Assembly: GCF_022024015.1 (NCBI RefSeq)
Contig: NZ_CP091786.1
Location: forward strand, 3,410,001 to 3,474,000
Direction: 5' to 3'
Length of the DNA stretch: 64,000 nucleotides
Source of the DNA: Prevotella sp. E9-3
GTDB taxonomy: Bacteria > Bacteroidota > Bacteroidia > Bacteroidales > Bacteroidaceae
Of the stretch, positions 51,295 through 58,559 are shown one piece after another. The notes under the pieces are model-generated. The model ran no database searches, was not told the DNA's origin, and saw only the letters and a list, made by a program, of their open reading frames with translations. The translations under genes were made by a program, and so were the position numbers. Numbering within the stretch: position 1 is the first letter of the stretch; each line of letters starts with the position of its first letter.

Positions 51295-53154
51295 CTACTT
51301 CCCTAAGATTTCGTTCAACAATCCGTCTGTGCGTTCCTCGATGCCACGAATATCCTGGCTGATTTCGTCAATAGTACGCAACTGCTTGGGCTTATAGAAA
51401 TACTTGGTGAATGAGAGTTCGTAGCCTGTCTCGACACTCTTCATGTCGATGATAGCATCGGGAGAGTAAGGCTTGATTTCGTTCTCAAAGAATCCTTCTA
51501 TGCCTCCTTCATAACGGAAAGGTATAATTTCCGTATCCTTGCTCTTTTTGTCTATCACAGGTTCACCTTTCTTCATGATGATATTGCCTTGTTCGTCACG
51601 CTGTGGCTGATAGACTTTCACACTCCAGTAACCAAACTCGTTGTTAGGGAATATCTTGCTTTGAGGTGTCTCTTTGAAGTCCATCAGCAGCTTCATAATC
51701 TGAGCACGGTCTGTATCAGAAGTCTCGCAGTTCTTCTCACCTAAGTTTTTGCGCAAAGGTGTTTTTATCTCGGTGGCATCAATAAGCTGTACAAAGCCCT
51801 TACGACGTTCCTCTTTCCTGTTCGTTATAACCCAAATGAAGGTGCCAATACCCGTGTTGTAGAAGTCCTTCTCAGGCATAGCAATGATGGCTTCAAGCAG
51901 GTCGTTCTCTATGATATACTGGCGCAGGTTGCTGGCTCCACTTCCTGCATCACCCGTAAAGAGTGAAGAGCCATTATGTACTTCCACAATACGAGTGCCC
52001 AAGGCTGTATCTTCTCTCATGCGAGAAAGGTTGTTGGCAAGAAACATCATCTGCGCATCGCCAATATCAGGAATCAAAGAAAGTTCTTTGCCCTCACCAT
52101 CTAAAACAGTAAAGCGACTGTCCGTAAACTTCTTTTTGTCTTTTTCGTCAAGGCCGCGTTTCTTGAGATCTTCCTTCCAAGGTGTTCCAAAAGGAGGATT
52201 GGAGATGCAGAAGTCGTAGGTCTCACCTGGGTGACCATCACGCGATATGGTACTGTCGAAGGCTATATATTCACGCTGCTCTGTGCCATGATGATATTGG
52301 AAAGACTTGATATTCTCAGAAATCATCAGGTCTGCCTTGCAGGTAGCAAAAGTATCAGGCTGGAGCTCTTGTCCGAAGATGTTTACCTGAACGTTCTTGC
52401 CTTGCTCTTTCGCAATCTCCAAGATACGATCCTTTGCAATCGTTAGAATACCACCAGTGCCACACGCACCGTCGTAAATATGATAGGTATTATCCGTTAT
52501 CTTGTCTGCGATGGGGAGCACAGCCAAATCGGCCAGCAACTTCACATAGTCACGAGGCGTGAAGTGTTCACCGGCCTCTGTTACGTTGTTTTCCTCGTTG
52601 AATTTGCGCAGCAGTTCTTCGAAGATGGTGCCCATTGTGTGGTTATCAAGTCCTGGAAGGCGCACATTGCCATTATCGTCAAGTACCGGTTTGTTAGACA
52701 GGTTAATCTTGTCGTCTGTAAACTTCTCGATAATACTGCCCAGACGTTCTGCCTCAGTAAGGTTATCAACCATCTGGCGCAGGTGGAACTTATCGATGAT
52801 GTCCTGCACATCCTTGCTAAAGCCATTCAGATAGTCCGTAAAGTTCATCTTCAGTCGCAGAGGATCTGTTTCACTCTTCAGTGTCTTCATCGTAAACTTC
52901 GACGTATTGAAGAATGGATAACCAGTAACATTATATAATATAGGATCCTGATTCTGGATATTGCTCTCATCAAGCTTTTGCTTCATGGTAAGCAACGCTT
53001 CCTTTGTAGGCTCCAACAGCACGTCAATGCGTCGAAGCACCATCATGGGCATGATAATCTTCTTATACTCACCTTTCTCGAAGGCATATACAAGTACATC
53101 TGTTGCAATATTCCAGATGAACGAAAACAGTTGGTTATATTGACTCTGATTCAT
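51295..53154 (-). CDS. hsdM: Type I restriction-modification methyltransferase subunit
   Basis: N6-adenine methyltransferase of 619 residues that protects host DNA and forms part of the restriction complex. It has the helical HsdM N-terminal domain, the SAM-binding motif YDGACGTGGILTIA near residue 230 and the catalytic NPPFG (CISNPPFGTPW) near 318. GEHFTPRDYVKLLADLAV upstream of the SAM motif is characteristic. It is the first gene of the operon and is preceded by a long structured leader. Confidence 0.96.
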   Translation of the reverse strand: MNQSQYNQLFSFIWNIATDVLVYAFEKGEYKKIIMPMMVLRRIDVLLEPTKEALLTMKQKLDESNIQNQDPILYNVTGYPFFNTSKFTMKTLKSETDPLRLKMNFTDYLNGFSKDVQDIIDKFHLRQMVDNLTEAERLGSIIEKFTDDKINLSNKPVLDDNGNVRLPGLDNHTMGTIFEELLRKFNEENNVTEAGEHFTPRDYVKLLADLAVLPIADKITDNTYHIYDGACGTGGILTIAKDRILEIAKEQGKNVQVNIFGQELQPDTFATCKADLMISENIKSFQYHHGTEQREYIAFDSTISRDGHPGETYDFCISNPPFGTPWKEDLKKRGLDEKDKKKFTDSRFTVLDGEGKELSLIPDIGDAQMMFLANNLSRMREDTALGTRIVEVHNGSSLFTGDAGSGASNLRQYIIENDLLEAIIAMPEKDFYNTGIGTFIWVITNRKEERRKGFVQLIDATEIKTPLRKNLGEKNCETSDTDRAQIMKLLMDFKETPQSKIFPNNEFGYWSVKVYQPQRDEQGNIIMKKGEPVIDKKSKDTEIIPFRYEGGIEGFFENEIKPYSPDAIIDMKSVETGYELSFTKYFYKPKQLRTIDEISQDIRGIEERTDGLLNEILGK

Positions 53155-53191
53155 AGTCTATGCAATAGTGTTTTAGGCAGCACACTTGTCA

Positions 53192-53492
53192 TTAGAATGA
53201 TTATAGGCCTTCTAAAATCAGAGCCTCCAGACATGGAAAAAGCGTAGAACGCTACTTACCCATATCTGGAGGCCGTGAGATTGCCTATAACATCCGGAAT
53301 AAGTCGTGCCTACGCTATCGCATAGGCATTAACTTGTCTTTGGATGTTATGAATATCTTGTGAATTTCTCAGGTTCCCAGATATTTCCAACAACATTAAT
53401 GCTGTATTTATGTTTCCCTCAAAAGTCATATCGCCACTCTGCACTCAGAGATTCTGCTGTAGTTTTCACCGTTTACGGTGTGTCGGCGATAT
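53192..53492 (-). ncRNA. Candidate structured leader RNA of the hsd operon
   Basis: Gene-free region upstream of hsdM, downstream of a predicted -7 element. Three compound helices are visible. The first is ATATCGCC/GGCGATAT (53428-53435 with 53485-53492), enclosing hairpins CTCTG/CAGAG and CACCG/CGGTG. The second is ATAACATCC/GGATGTTAT (53287-53295 with 53342-53350), enclosing AAGT/ACTT and TGCCTA/TAGGCA. The third is a 14-bp stem at 53223-53236 with 53260-53273, enclosing AGCGT/ACGCT. The plus-strand mismatches in the second and third become G-U pairs in minus-strand RNA. TTATAGGC/GCCTATAA (53201-53208 with 53283-53290) competes with the second helix, so two folds are possible. No known RNA family was recognised. 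Confidence 0.55.
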
Positions 53493-53499
53493 TTGATTG

Positions 53500-53507
53500 C
53501 AAATATA
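53500..53507 (-). promoter_or_regulatory. Predicted -7 element of the hsd operon
   Basis: TATATTTG on the minus strand matches TAnnTTTG and would start transcription near 53493, at the outer edge of the first leader helix. No TTTG is evident at -33. Confidence 0.5.
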
Positions 53508-53618
53508 CGCAATAATTATCTAATACGGTGTATTTTAATGGAAATTTAACCGTCCGAGGCATAGGATTCTGCCTAAACAGGGAACGGAAGGATACATATG
53601 CTATATGGTTTGACTTGC

Positions 53619-53715
53619 TTTTTCTTTGCCAATTCAGATAATAGTCTTAACTTTGCAGGCTGAAAAATAAAAACAGATTTAATTGAACCGACAATGACAA
53701 TCAACGAAAGGCAAG
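53619..53715. repeat. Long direct repeat B, left copy: duplicated sufE promoter and first codons
   Basis: These 97 bp match 55269-55365 with one mismatch (C at 53689 versus A). The repeat contains a full promoter, TTTG at 53625-53628, 19 bp, TAACTTTG at 53648-53655, and an ATG at 53694 followed by the first codons of sufE (MTINERQ). After the repeat the sequence departs and the frame stops at 53751-53753. The promoter copy probably drives the fic gene. Confidence 0.88.
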
Positions 53716-53787
53716 CCTGTAGATATTCCATGGAAGTTAAAAGAAATGGATGATAAACTGGCGAACTATTATACCAACTTCTTCTAA
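53708..53787 (+). pseudogene. Fragment reading as the 3' end of a lost gene
   Basis: The frame reads GKPVDIPWKLKEMDDKLANY and then YTNFF before a TAA at 53785-53787. It looks like the tail of a coding gene truncated by the junction with repeat B. No family is recognised and there is no start codon of its own, so the call is tentative. Confidence 0.3.
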
Positions 53788-53799
53788 CACCGTGAAGTC

Positions 53800-54675
53800 A
53801 TGAGCAAAAAGTCTATCCGTTTTTTTAACGACCGTGAGGTACGGGCCGTCTGGGACGAAGAGCACAACAAGTGGTGGTTTTCGGCTACAGACATTGTGCG
53901 AGCCATCAATGATGAGGAGGATTATGTAAAGGCCGGTAACTATTGGCGCTGGCTGAAAAAGAAGTTAAACACAGACGACATTCAACTCGTGAGTATCACT
54001 CACGACTTCAAATTCGAGGCTCCTGATGGCAAACAACGTAAGGCCGATGCGCTGGATGCAGAGGGTGTGCAGACATTAGCCATCCACTATCCTAACAATC
54101 GGGCTAATGCCTTTCTCAATTGGTTCACCTATAGCGACAACAGCATTGACGGGCAAAGCAAGAAGAAAGCATACACGCTGATAGAGAGTGGTTTGCTCGA
54201 CAGTATGGAGCCAGGAACGGTGAAATGCCTACAACAGATTCATGCCTACCTCTTCGGCGGACTCTATGACTTTGCCGGGCAGATACGCACCAAGACTATC
54301 TGGAAAGACGGTACGCTGTTTTGTCGTGCCGAATATCTGATGCAGAATCTGAGGCTTATTGAACAGATGCCTGAAAATTCTTTCGATGAAATAGTCAATA
54401 AGTATGTAGAGATGAACGTGGCGCATCCCTTTATGGAAGGCAATGGGCGTTCTACTCGCATCTGGTTGGACTTGATGTTCAAGAAAAACCTGAAACTGTG
54501 TGTCGATTGGAGCCAGATAGACAAGAAACGCTATCTGGAAGCGATGCGGAGAAGTACCACTGACCCAACATACATTAAGGCCTTACTTAACGGGGCAATG
54601 ACAGATGAGATTGATGACCGTGAGATTTTTATGAAAGGCATAGACTACTCTTACTATTACGAACAGGAAGAATAG
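53800..54675 (+). CDS. Fic-domain protein with N-terminal BRO/RhuM-like domain
   Basis: Predicted nucleotidyl-transferring enzyme (AMPylation or similar) of 291 residues. Residues 1-110 resemble the BRO or virulence RhuM N-terminal domain (IRFFNDREVRAVWDEEHNKW, WFSATDIVRAIND). The Fic core has the catalytic loop HPFMEGNGR at residues 209-217 and GGLYDFAGQIRTKTIW upstream. No clear inhibitory S/TxxxEG/N helix was found, so control of activity is unclear. Such proteins often travel with type I restriction operons. It is on the opposite strand to hsdM and follows the duplicated sufE promoter. Its 3' end abuts the remains of another gene, consistent with deletion. Confidence 0.85.
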   Translation: MSKKSIRFFNDREVRAVWDEEHNKWWFSATDIVRAINDEEDYVKAGNYWRWLKKKLNTDDIQLVSITHDFKFEAPDGKQRKADALDAEGVQTLAIHYPNNRANAFLNWFTYSDNSIDGQSKKKAYTLIESGLLDSMEPGTVKCLQQIHAYLFGGLYDFAGQIRTKTIWKDGTLFCRAEYLMQNLRLIEQMPENSFDEIVNKYVEMNVAHPFMEGNGRSTRIWLDLMFKKNLKLCVDWSQIDKKRYLEAMRRSTTDPTYIKALLNGAMTDEIDDREIFMKGIDYSYYYEQEE

Positions 54676-54950
54676 CGTATACAACTGTTACATTGTTTGC
54701 TTATCGCAAATATGCCGACCTAGACAGGCAAGAACGAATATATGCTTGTTATCAGCATGCCTGTCTGAAGTATGTCACCAATGACAAGATGACCAACCTG
54801 ACGCTTCGCGAACGCCTTGGAATAGACAAACAGAACTACCCGATGGCATCACGTATTATAAAGGATACTTTGATTGCAGGAAAAATCTAGGAGGAGAAGA
54901 CGGAGAACCAAATCCGGAACAATAAAGGGTATGTGCCATTCTGGGCTTAG
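54676..54950 (+). pseudogene. Remnant C-terminus of an AlbA_2-type ATP-binding transcriptional regulator
   Basis: One frame reads VTLFAYRKYADLDRQERIYA, then CYQHACLKYVTNDKMTNLTL and RERLGIDKQNYPMASRIIKD. It stops at TAG (54888-54890) and resumes in frame as EEKTENQIRNNKGYVPFWA to a second TAG at 54948-54950. The order and the YVPFWA ending match the end of Bacteroidota Schlafen/AlbA_2 domain regulators. The N-terminal several hundred residues are gone and an amber codon interrupts the tail, so it is decayed. A short ORF (from 54693) persists but is unlikely to be functional. Confidence 0.65.
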
Positions 54951-55073
54951 GGTATGTAACTGGTATGTAACTGGAGGCTTGTTTTTATACTTAACAGACA
55001 TTGAAGTCTCCCATAAATAAGGGGCATCTTGAATGTTCTCGGTATGTAACTGGTATGTAACTCACATGTAACT
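54951..55073. repeat. 11-bp GGTATGTAACT repeats in a gene-free stretch
   Basis: Two tandem copies at 54951-54972 and two at 55041-55062 plus a variant CACATGTAACT at 55063-55073. The period is 11 bp, one helical turn. They lie between the regulator remnant and repeat A; nothing else is seen in 54951-55075. Confidence 0.7.
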
Positions 55074-55075
55074 GA

Positions 55076-55174
55076 ACGTCGGCAGTAAACTCGCATGGAA
55101 GGGGTCATTCGAAGCTATTTTATGCAGAACCAGAGAGCAAAATTTTTGTCAATATTCCTCATATAAGAGGCCTA
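55076..55174. repeat. Long direct repeat A, right copy
   Basis: Same orientation as 46000-46098. Differences cluster at GGCTAAAA versus GGTCATTC, plus scattered single changes. There are no insertions or deletions over 99 bp. Confidence 0.85.
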
Positions 55175-55268
55175 CCCCAACCCCATACTTGGGAGGGACA
55201 TTATCCCAAATGAACTTTCAATACAAAATATTTTGATTTTTGAGGCGGGGAGAAACAAGAGCAACACA

Positions 55269-55365
55269 TTTTTCTTTGCCAATTCAGATAATAGTCTTAA
55301 CTTTGCAGGCTGAAAAATAAAAACAGATTTAATTGAACAGACAATGACAATCAACGAAAGGCAAG
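55269..55365. repeat. Long direct repeat B, right copy: native sufE promoter and start
   Basis: Matches 53619-53715 with one mismatch. It contains TTTG, a 19-bp spacer and TAACTTTG at 55298-55305, and the first seven codons of the intact sufE gene. Confidence 0.88.
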
Positions 55366-55763
55366 ACGAGATTATAGAGGAGTTTCAGGGGTTTGACGAC
55401 TGGATGGATAAGTATCAGTTGCTGATAGACCTGGGAAATGAGCAGGAGCCACTGGATGAGAAATACAAGACTGAGAGCAATCTGATTGATGGCTGTCAGA
55501 GTCGTGTGTGGCTTCAAGCTGACTATGAGGACGGTCGTATTCATTTCTCAGCTGAGAGTGATGCGCTGATAGTGAAAGGTATTGTTGCTTTGCTGATCAG
55601 AGTGCTTGACAACAGCACCCCACAGGAGATTCTTGATGCCGATCTTTATTTTATTGAGCAGATAGGATTGAAAGAGCATCTTTCGCCCACCCGCTCAAAC
55701 GGATTGCTGGCAATGGTGAAGCAAATGCGAATGTACGCACTGGCATACGGGAAAAAAGGATAA
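55344..55763 (+). CDS. sufE: SufE-family cysteine desulfurase activator
   Basis: Accepts sulfur from SufS for iron-sulfur cluster assembly in the cytosol. It has 139 residues. The active-site cysteine is Cys51 in SNLIDGCQSRVWLQA, the same position as in the E. coli protein, and the C-terminal half contains LIRVLDNSTPQEILDADLYF. The promoter is the consensus TTTG-N19-TAACTTTG just upstream. The promoter and first codons are duplicated 1650 bp upstream, which suggests an insertion event at this locus that restored the gene. Confidence 0.92.
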   Translation: MTINERQDEIIEEFQGFDDWMDKYQLLIDLGNEQEPLDEKYKTESNLIDGCQSRVWLQADYEDGRIHFSAESDALIVKGIVALLIRVLDNSTPQEILDADLYFIEQIGLKEHLSPTRSNGLLAMVKQMRMYALAYGKKG

Positions 55764-55806
55764 TCCTTCAGACGCTCCACAGCCCCTCTCGACTCACCAT
55801 CGCAAT

Positions 55807-56253
55807 ATGAAACGGACTCAAGATGATTTCTACATAGAAAGTAAACGCCTTCGCAAAGAGGTATTGCAACTAGCTGAAAGGCTAAAAGAGCATCCCATGC
55901 ATTTTACAGTAAATAATGGTATTACGATGGAGGTCGAAATCACTAAGTCTGATCTTAAGACAATTGTAAGTAAAGCTTCACGAGACAATAAATTCAATGC
56001 TATCAAAAATGCGTTAGCAAAGGATATCCCATCATTCCTAAAAAAAGCCGAATACCTTGGGTGGCGAACCATACTAGAAGGAAAACATGAAGAAAGTGCC
56101 TTCTTCGTATATTTTGATCGCGAGATTGGGGTAAGATCAATTTTGGCTATGCGAAAAATGAAGAATGGTGGTCCTTACAAGCCATACGCCATTATTGATC
56201 AGCATGCTTTTGAAACAACCGTTAGCGAGCTTAAAAAAGGAACTCCGCTTTAA
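55807..56253 (+). CDS. Conserved hypothetical protein, possibly mobile-element associated
   Basis: Not recognised with confidence. The 148-residue protein is basic and helical at first (FYIESKRLRKEVLQLAERLK), then has KASRDNKFNAIKNALAKDIP and a strand-rich end with HEESAFFVYFDREIGVRSIL and YKPYAIIDQ. The end vaguely recalls domains found in large polyvalent phage proteins or BECR-fold nucleases, but no catalytic set is evident. It is AT-richer than its neighbours. Its stop codon lies within an inverted repeat (56241-56250 with 56292-56301), and a perfect 22-bp direct repeat follows. It lies 43 bp after sufE, but joint transcription is not clear. Confidence 0.5.
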   Translation: MKRTQDDFYIESKRLRKEVLQLAERLKEHPMHFTVNNGITMEVEITKSDLKTIVSKASRDNKFNAIKNALAKDIPSFLKKAEYLGWRTILEGKHEESAFFVYFDREIGVRSILAMRKMKNGGPYKPYAIIDQHAFETTVSELKKGTPL

Positions 56254-56260
56254 TGGCCTT

Positions 56261-56350
56261 GCTTGCCGGACCAACCGGGGCTATCCATCTGAAGCGGAGT
56301 TTAAAAGTGCTTCTGTTTTTAACGAGTCGCTTGCCGGACCAACCGGGGCT
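56261..56350. repeat. Perfect 22-bp direct repeat with CCGG dyad downstream of 55807-56253
   Basis: Copies at 56261-56282 and 56329-56350 are identical, with core CTTGCCGGACCAACCGGGGC, 68 bp apart. Each contains a CCGG/CCGG dyad. An inverted repeat AACTCCGCTT (56241-56250) / AAGCGGAGTT (56292-56301) brackets the first copy and the stop codon of the preceding gene. Confidence 0.75.
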
Positions 56351-56430
56351 CCCATCCTAAACAGGTTCCTTTCATGCTGCAAATGTAGGAATAATTCCTG
56401 AAACGTCCAAATTTTGGAGCTATTTCTTTC

Positions 56431-57717
56431 TTACTCAGCATATGTGCTAAGTCTTCTTAGCATATATTTTTTTACATCTGCCCATCGGTAGTAAGGGCCT
56501 TGATAGGCGGGGATGGGAAGAGTGGCCTCTTGCTCGTTCAGCAAGACTTTCAGCAACGGGTCACGGTCTTTCGCATTACGGCGATAGAATACTAACTGGA
56601 GGTTGCCGGCCATGGGGAACACCCGGTAGTCAATCCATCCGCTGGCAGCCAGTGAGTCAAGATTATCCACTTGCTTGTCGTATCCGTTGATGCCCATCAG
56701 ACAAACCAAGGGCAGCAGAATGGTGTCGTGACCGAAACGCAGTTGGACGTTGGTTTCCTTCAGTTGTATGCACGAGTCGGCATCAGCAATCATCTTGCGC
56801 AGGAGGTTGCGTTGTACGAAAGGCTGTGTGCCGCCGTTCAGAGAAGTGAACCCGTAGCCCAGATACCACCATACGTTTGCCGTAAGCCAGTTGTTGTATA
56901 TCTCGTTTGGTGTGAAAATGTCGTACAGGCTTACAGAATCGGCCAGTTCGGTATTTTGCAGGATGCCAGCCAAACGGAACAGGCGCAAATGCAACTCCTT
57001 GATATCAATACTGTCTCTTATATATGCCGGGTCGTTGAACAACGAGTTCATCAGACGGTCGTGAGCCCAATGGTCCTCGCAGAACTTGTTGTATGCCTTT
57101 ATCAGCGTGTCGGGACGGTTTTTCGCCCTGAGTTTCTTGTCTTGATAGTACATGAAGTAATTCTCGTGACCACTGGCTGTCTTTCTGATTTCCAGTCGTG
57201 GATTGTAGGCTTTCAGCTGGAGGATGGCATTGCCCATTGACAGGATGCATCGTGACACCACCGTGCTACGGGCGTCAACTGTGGCATTTCTGCGAAAGAG
57301 CTCTGGGAAATTCTCGGTCATACGGCGGGCAATGTCCCTAAGCTGTTGGGCACCCAATGGTGTGAGGTCGCCACAGTGACCGGTAGTCTTTTCCCTGATA
57401 TACTGGGCACGTTTCAGCACGTCTATTCCCAGCTTGGTCAGTTTACCCAGTTTCTCAGCCTCTTTCAGTATGCGTGGCACATAGTTATATTCCTCTTTCT
57501 TGGTCAGGTAGCGCGAGCCGTGACGGCCATAGTGACTCAAGTAGAAAGGCTTCATCCCTTTGGGTGCAGGGGTCAGTTTTGTCTGATGTGATGGATATGC
57601 CACACTATTGCTGGCAGAAAGATTGGGGTTGCCAAGTATCTCTTCCTGTGATGTTGGCTGCGCAGAAAGCAGTAGAATGGATATTTGGAAAATGACCAGC
57701 AGTAGAAGTCGGCTCAT
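56431..57717 (-). CDS. Histidine-type acid phosphatase, MINPP/phytase-like
   Basis: Predicted secreted inositol polyphosphate phosphatase. ATG at 57717 (MSRLLLLVIFQISILLL) is preferred over the longer frame from 57921 because it begins a signal peptide ending LLSAQ; the extra upstream residues look non-natural. The length is then 428 residues. The catalytic RHGxR motif is SHYGRHGSRY (R65-H66-G67-S68-R69) and the proton-donor region is LRFGHDT near residue 320. Gut Bacteroidota use such enzymes, also in outer-membrane vesicles, to degrade phytate; that role is inferred. It is divergent from the gene at 57908. Confidence 0.88.
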   Translation of the reverse strand: MSRLLLLVIFQISILLLSAQPTSQEEILGNPNLSASNSVAYPSHQTKLTPAPKGMKPFYLSHYGRHGSRYLTKKEEYNYVPRILKEAEKLGKLTKLGIDVLKRAQYIREKTTGHCGDLTPLGAQQLRDIARRMTENFPELFRRNATVDARSTVVSRCILSMGNAILQLKAYNPRLEIRKTASGHENYFMYYQDKKLRAKNRPDTLIKAYNKFCEDHWAHDRLMNSLFNDPAYIRDSIDIKELHLRLFRLAGILQNTELADSVSLYDIFTPNEIYNNWLTANVWWYLGYGFTSLNGGTQPFVQRNLLRKMIADADSCIQLKETNVQLRFGHDTILLPLVCLMGINGYDKQVDNLDSLAASGWIDYRVFPMAGNLQLVFYRRNAKDRDPLLKVLLNEQEATLPIPAYQGPYYRWADVKKYMLRRLSTYAE

Positions 57718-57876
57718 TAGGGAAGCTTCGTTTTTGTTTGGATTGTGATAGAGATTCACATGCGTTGTCTGCAAAGATAACAATATTTTTACAATGAGTT
57801 GATGAGTCTGCATATAATTACTGCTATTTTTCATTACATTAACAATCAAAATCGTACGCCGCGTATGTTTTTTTAG

Positions 57877-57884
57877 TAATTTTG
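57877..57884 (+). promoter_or_regulatory. Predicted -7 element of the 57908-rpoN unit
   Basis: TAATTTTG fits TAnnTTTG, 23 bp upstream of the ATG at 57908. Confidence 0.55.
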
Positions 57885-57907
57885 CACAATAATAAATAAT
57901 AGATGAT

Positions 57908-58555
57908 ATGGCAAGGAACACAGTTTGGCAGGACGACTATTGGCTTCCCATCATGCAGATATACTTGCGTAAGCCCGTTGGTGTGAAGCCCACTTACAGC
58001 CGCGACATGGTGAACCTCAGTCTTGAACTGCACATAGCTCCCCCATTGTTGGCAGCACGTATGCAGCAGGTTGCCACACTCAGTACACCCAGAGTAGAGC
58101 ATTTCTGGCAGAGCTATGCCGAAAATCCGCGCCGACTGGCTCGAGCCGTTCGTCTATGGCGCGAGATGCGTGGTTTCGGGCTCCCGGATATGTTTTACAA
58201 CGGCGTAGAGGTGAACGAAACCTTCGAACGTGATTTCCGCCCCCTTCCAGAAGAGCCTTCGCTCACACCGGTGGCCCTGATCCTGATACTCGATCTGTAT
58301 TTCCGTCTGACTCCCATTACGATGGTGGCCGAAACACCGGAAGTGACGGAACTGGCCCAACTGTTGAAAGTAAATGCATCGCTGGTGGTCAGCGCTTTAG
58401 AGACCTATCAGCTGTGCGATCCCTACCTGCATCGCTCTTCTTCAGTTCCGCATCCACTTTCTGAACCCTGTCAGGAAATATGGCAGCGTTTCGGAAATGG
58501 CGAGACCGAAGAACTGTCCACTTTTGCCGAGGAACTCAAAGAATACTACCGTTAG
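57908..58555 (+). CDS. Conserved hypothetical protein upstream of rpoN
   Basis: Not recognised. A soluble 215-residue protein with no signal peptide, helical in outlook, with MARNTVWQDDYWLPIMQIYL at the start and SLTPVALILILDLYFRLTP near residue 125. It ends 4 bp before the rpoN start, so the two are almost certainly co-transcribed and perhaps functionally linked. There is no DNA-binding or catalytic motif I can name. Confidence 0.7.
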   Translation: MARNTVWQDDYWLPIMQIYLRKPVGVKPTYSRDMVNLSLELHIAPPLLAARMQQVATLSTPRVEHFWQSYAENPRRLARAVRLWREMRGFGLPDMFYNGVEVNETFERDFRPLPEEPSLTPVALILILDLYFRLTPITMVAETPEVTELAQLLKVNASLVVSALETYQLCDPYLHRSSSVPHPLSEPCQEIWQRFGNGETEELSTFAEELKEYYR

Positions 58556-58559
58556 AGAA

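Noticed and set aside
53192-53492. Hairpin-rich region considered as a retron or an invertible promoter
   Set aside because: No reverse transcriptase gene is near, and the inverted repeats are nested short stems rather than a single long pair flanking a promoter; no invertase is present.
56165-56401. 78-codon frame overlapping the end of the 55807 gene
   Set aside because: It overlaps a longer gene in another frame and its unusual part is only the translation of the 22-bp direct repeats.
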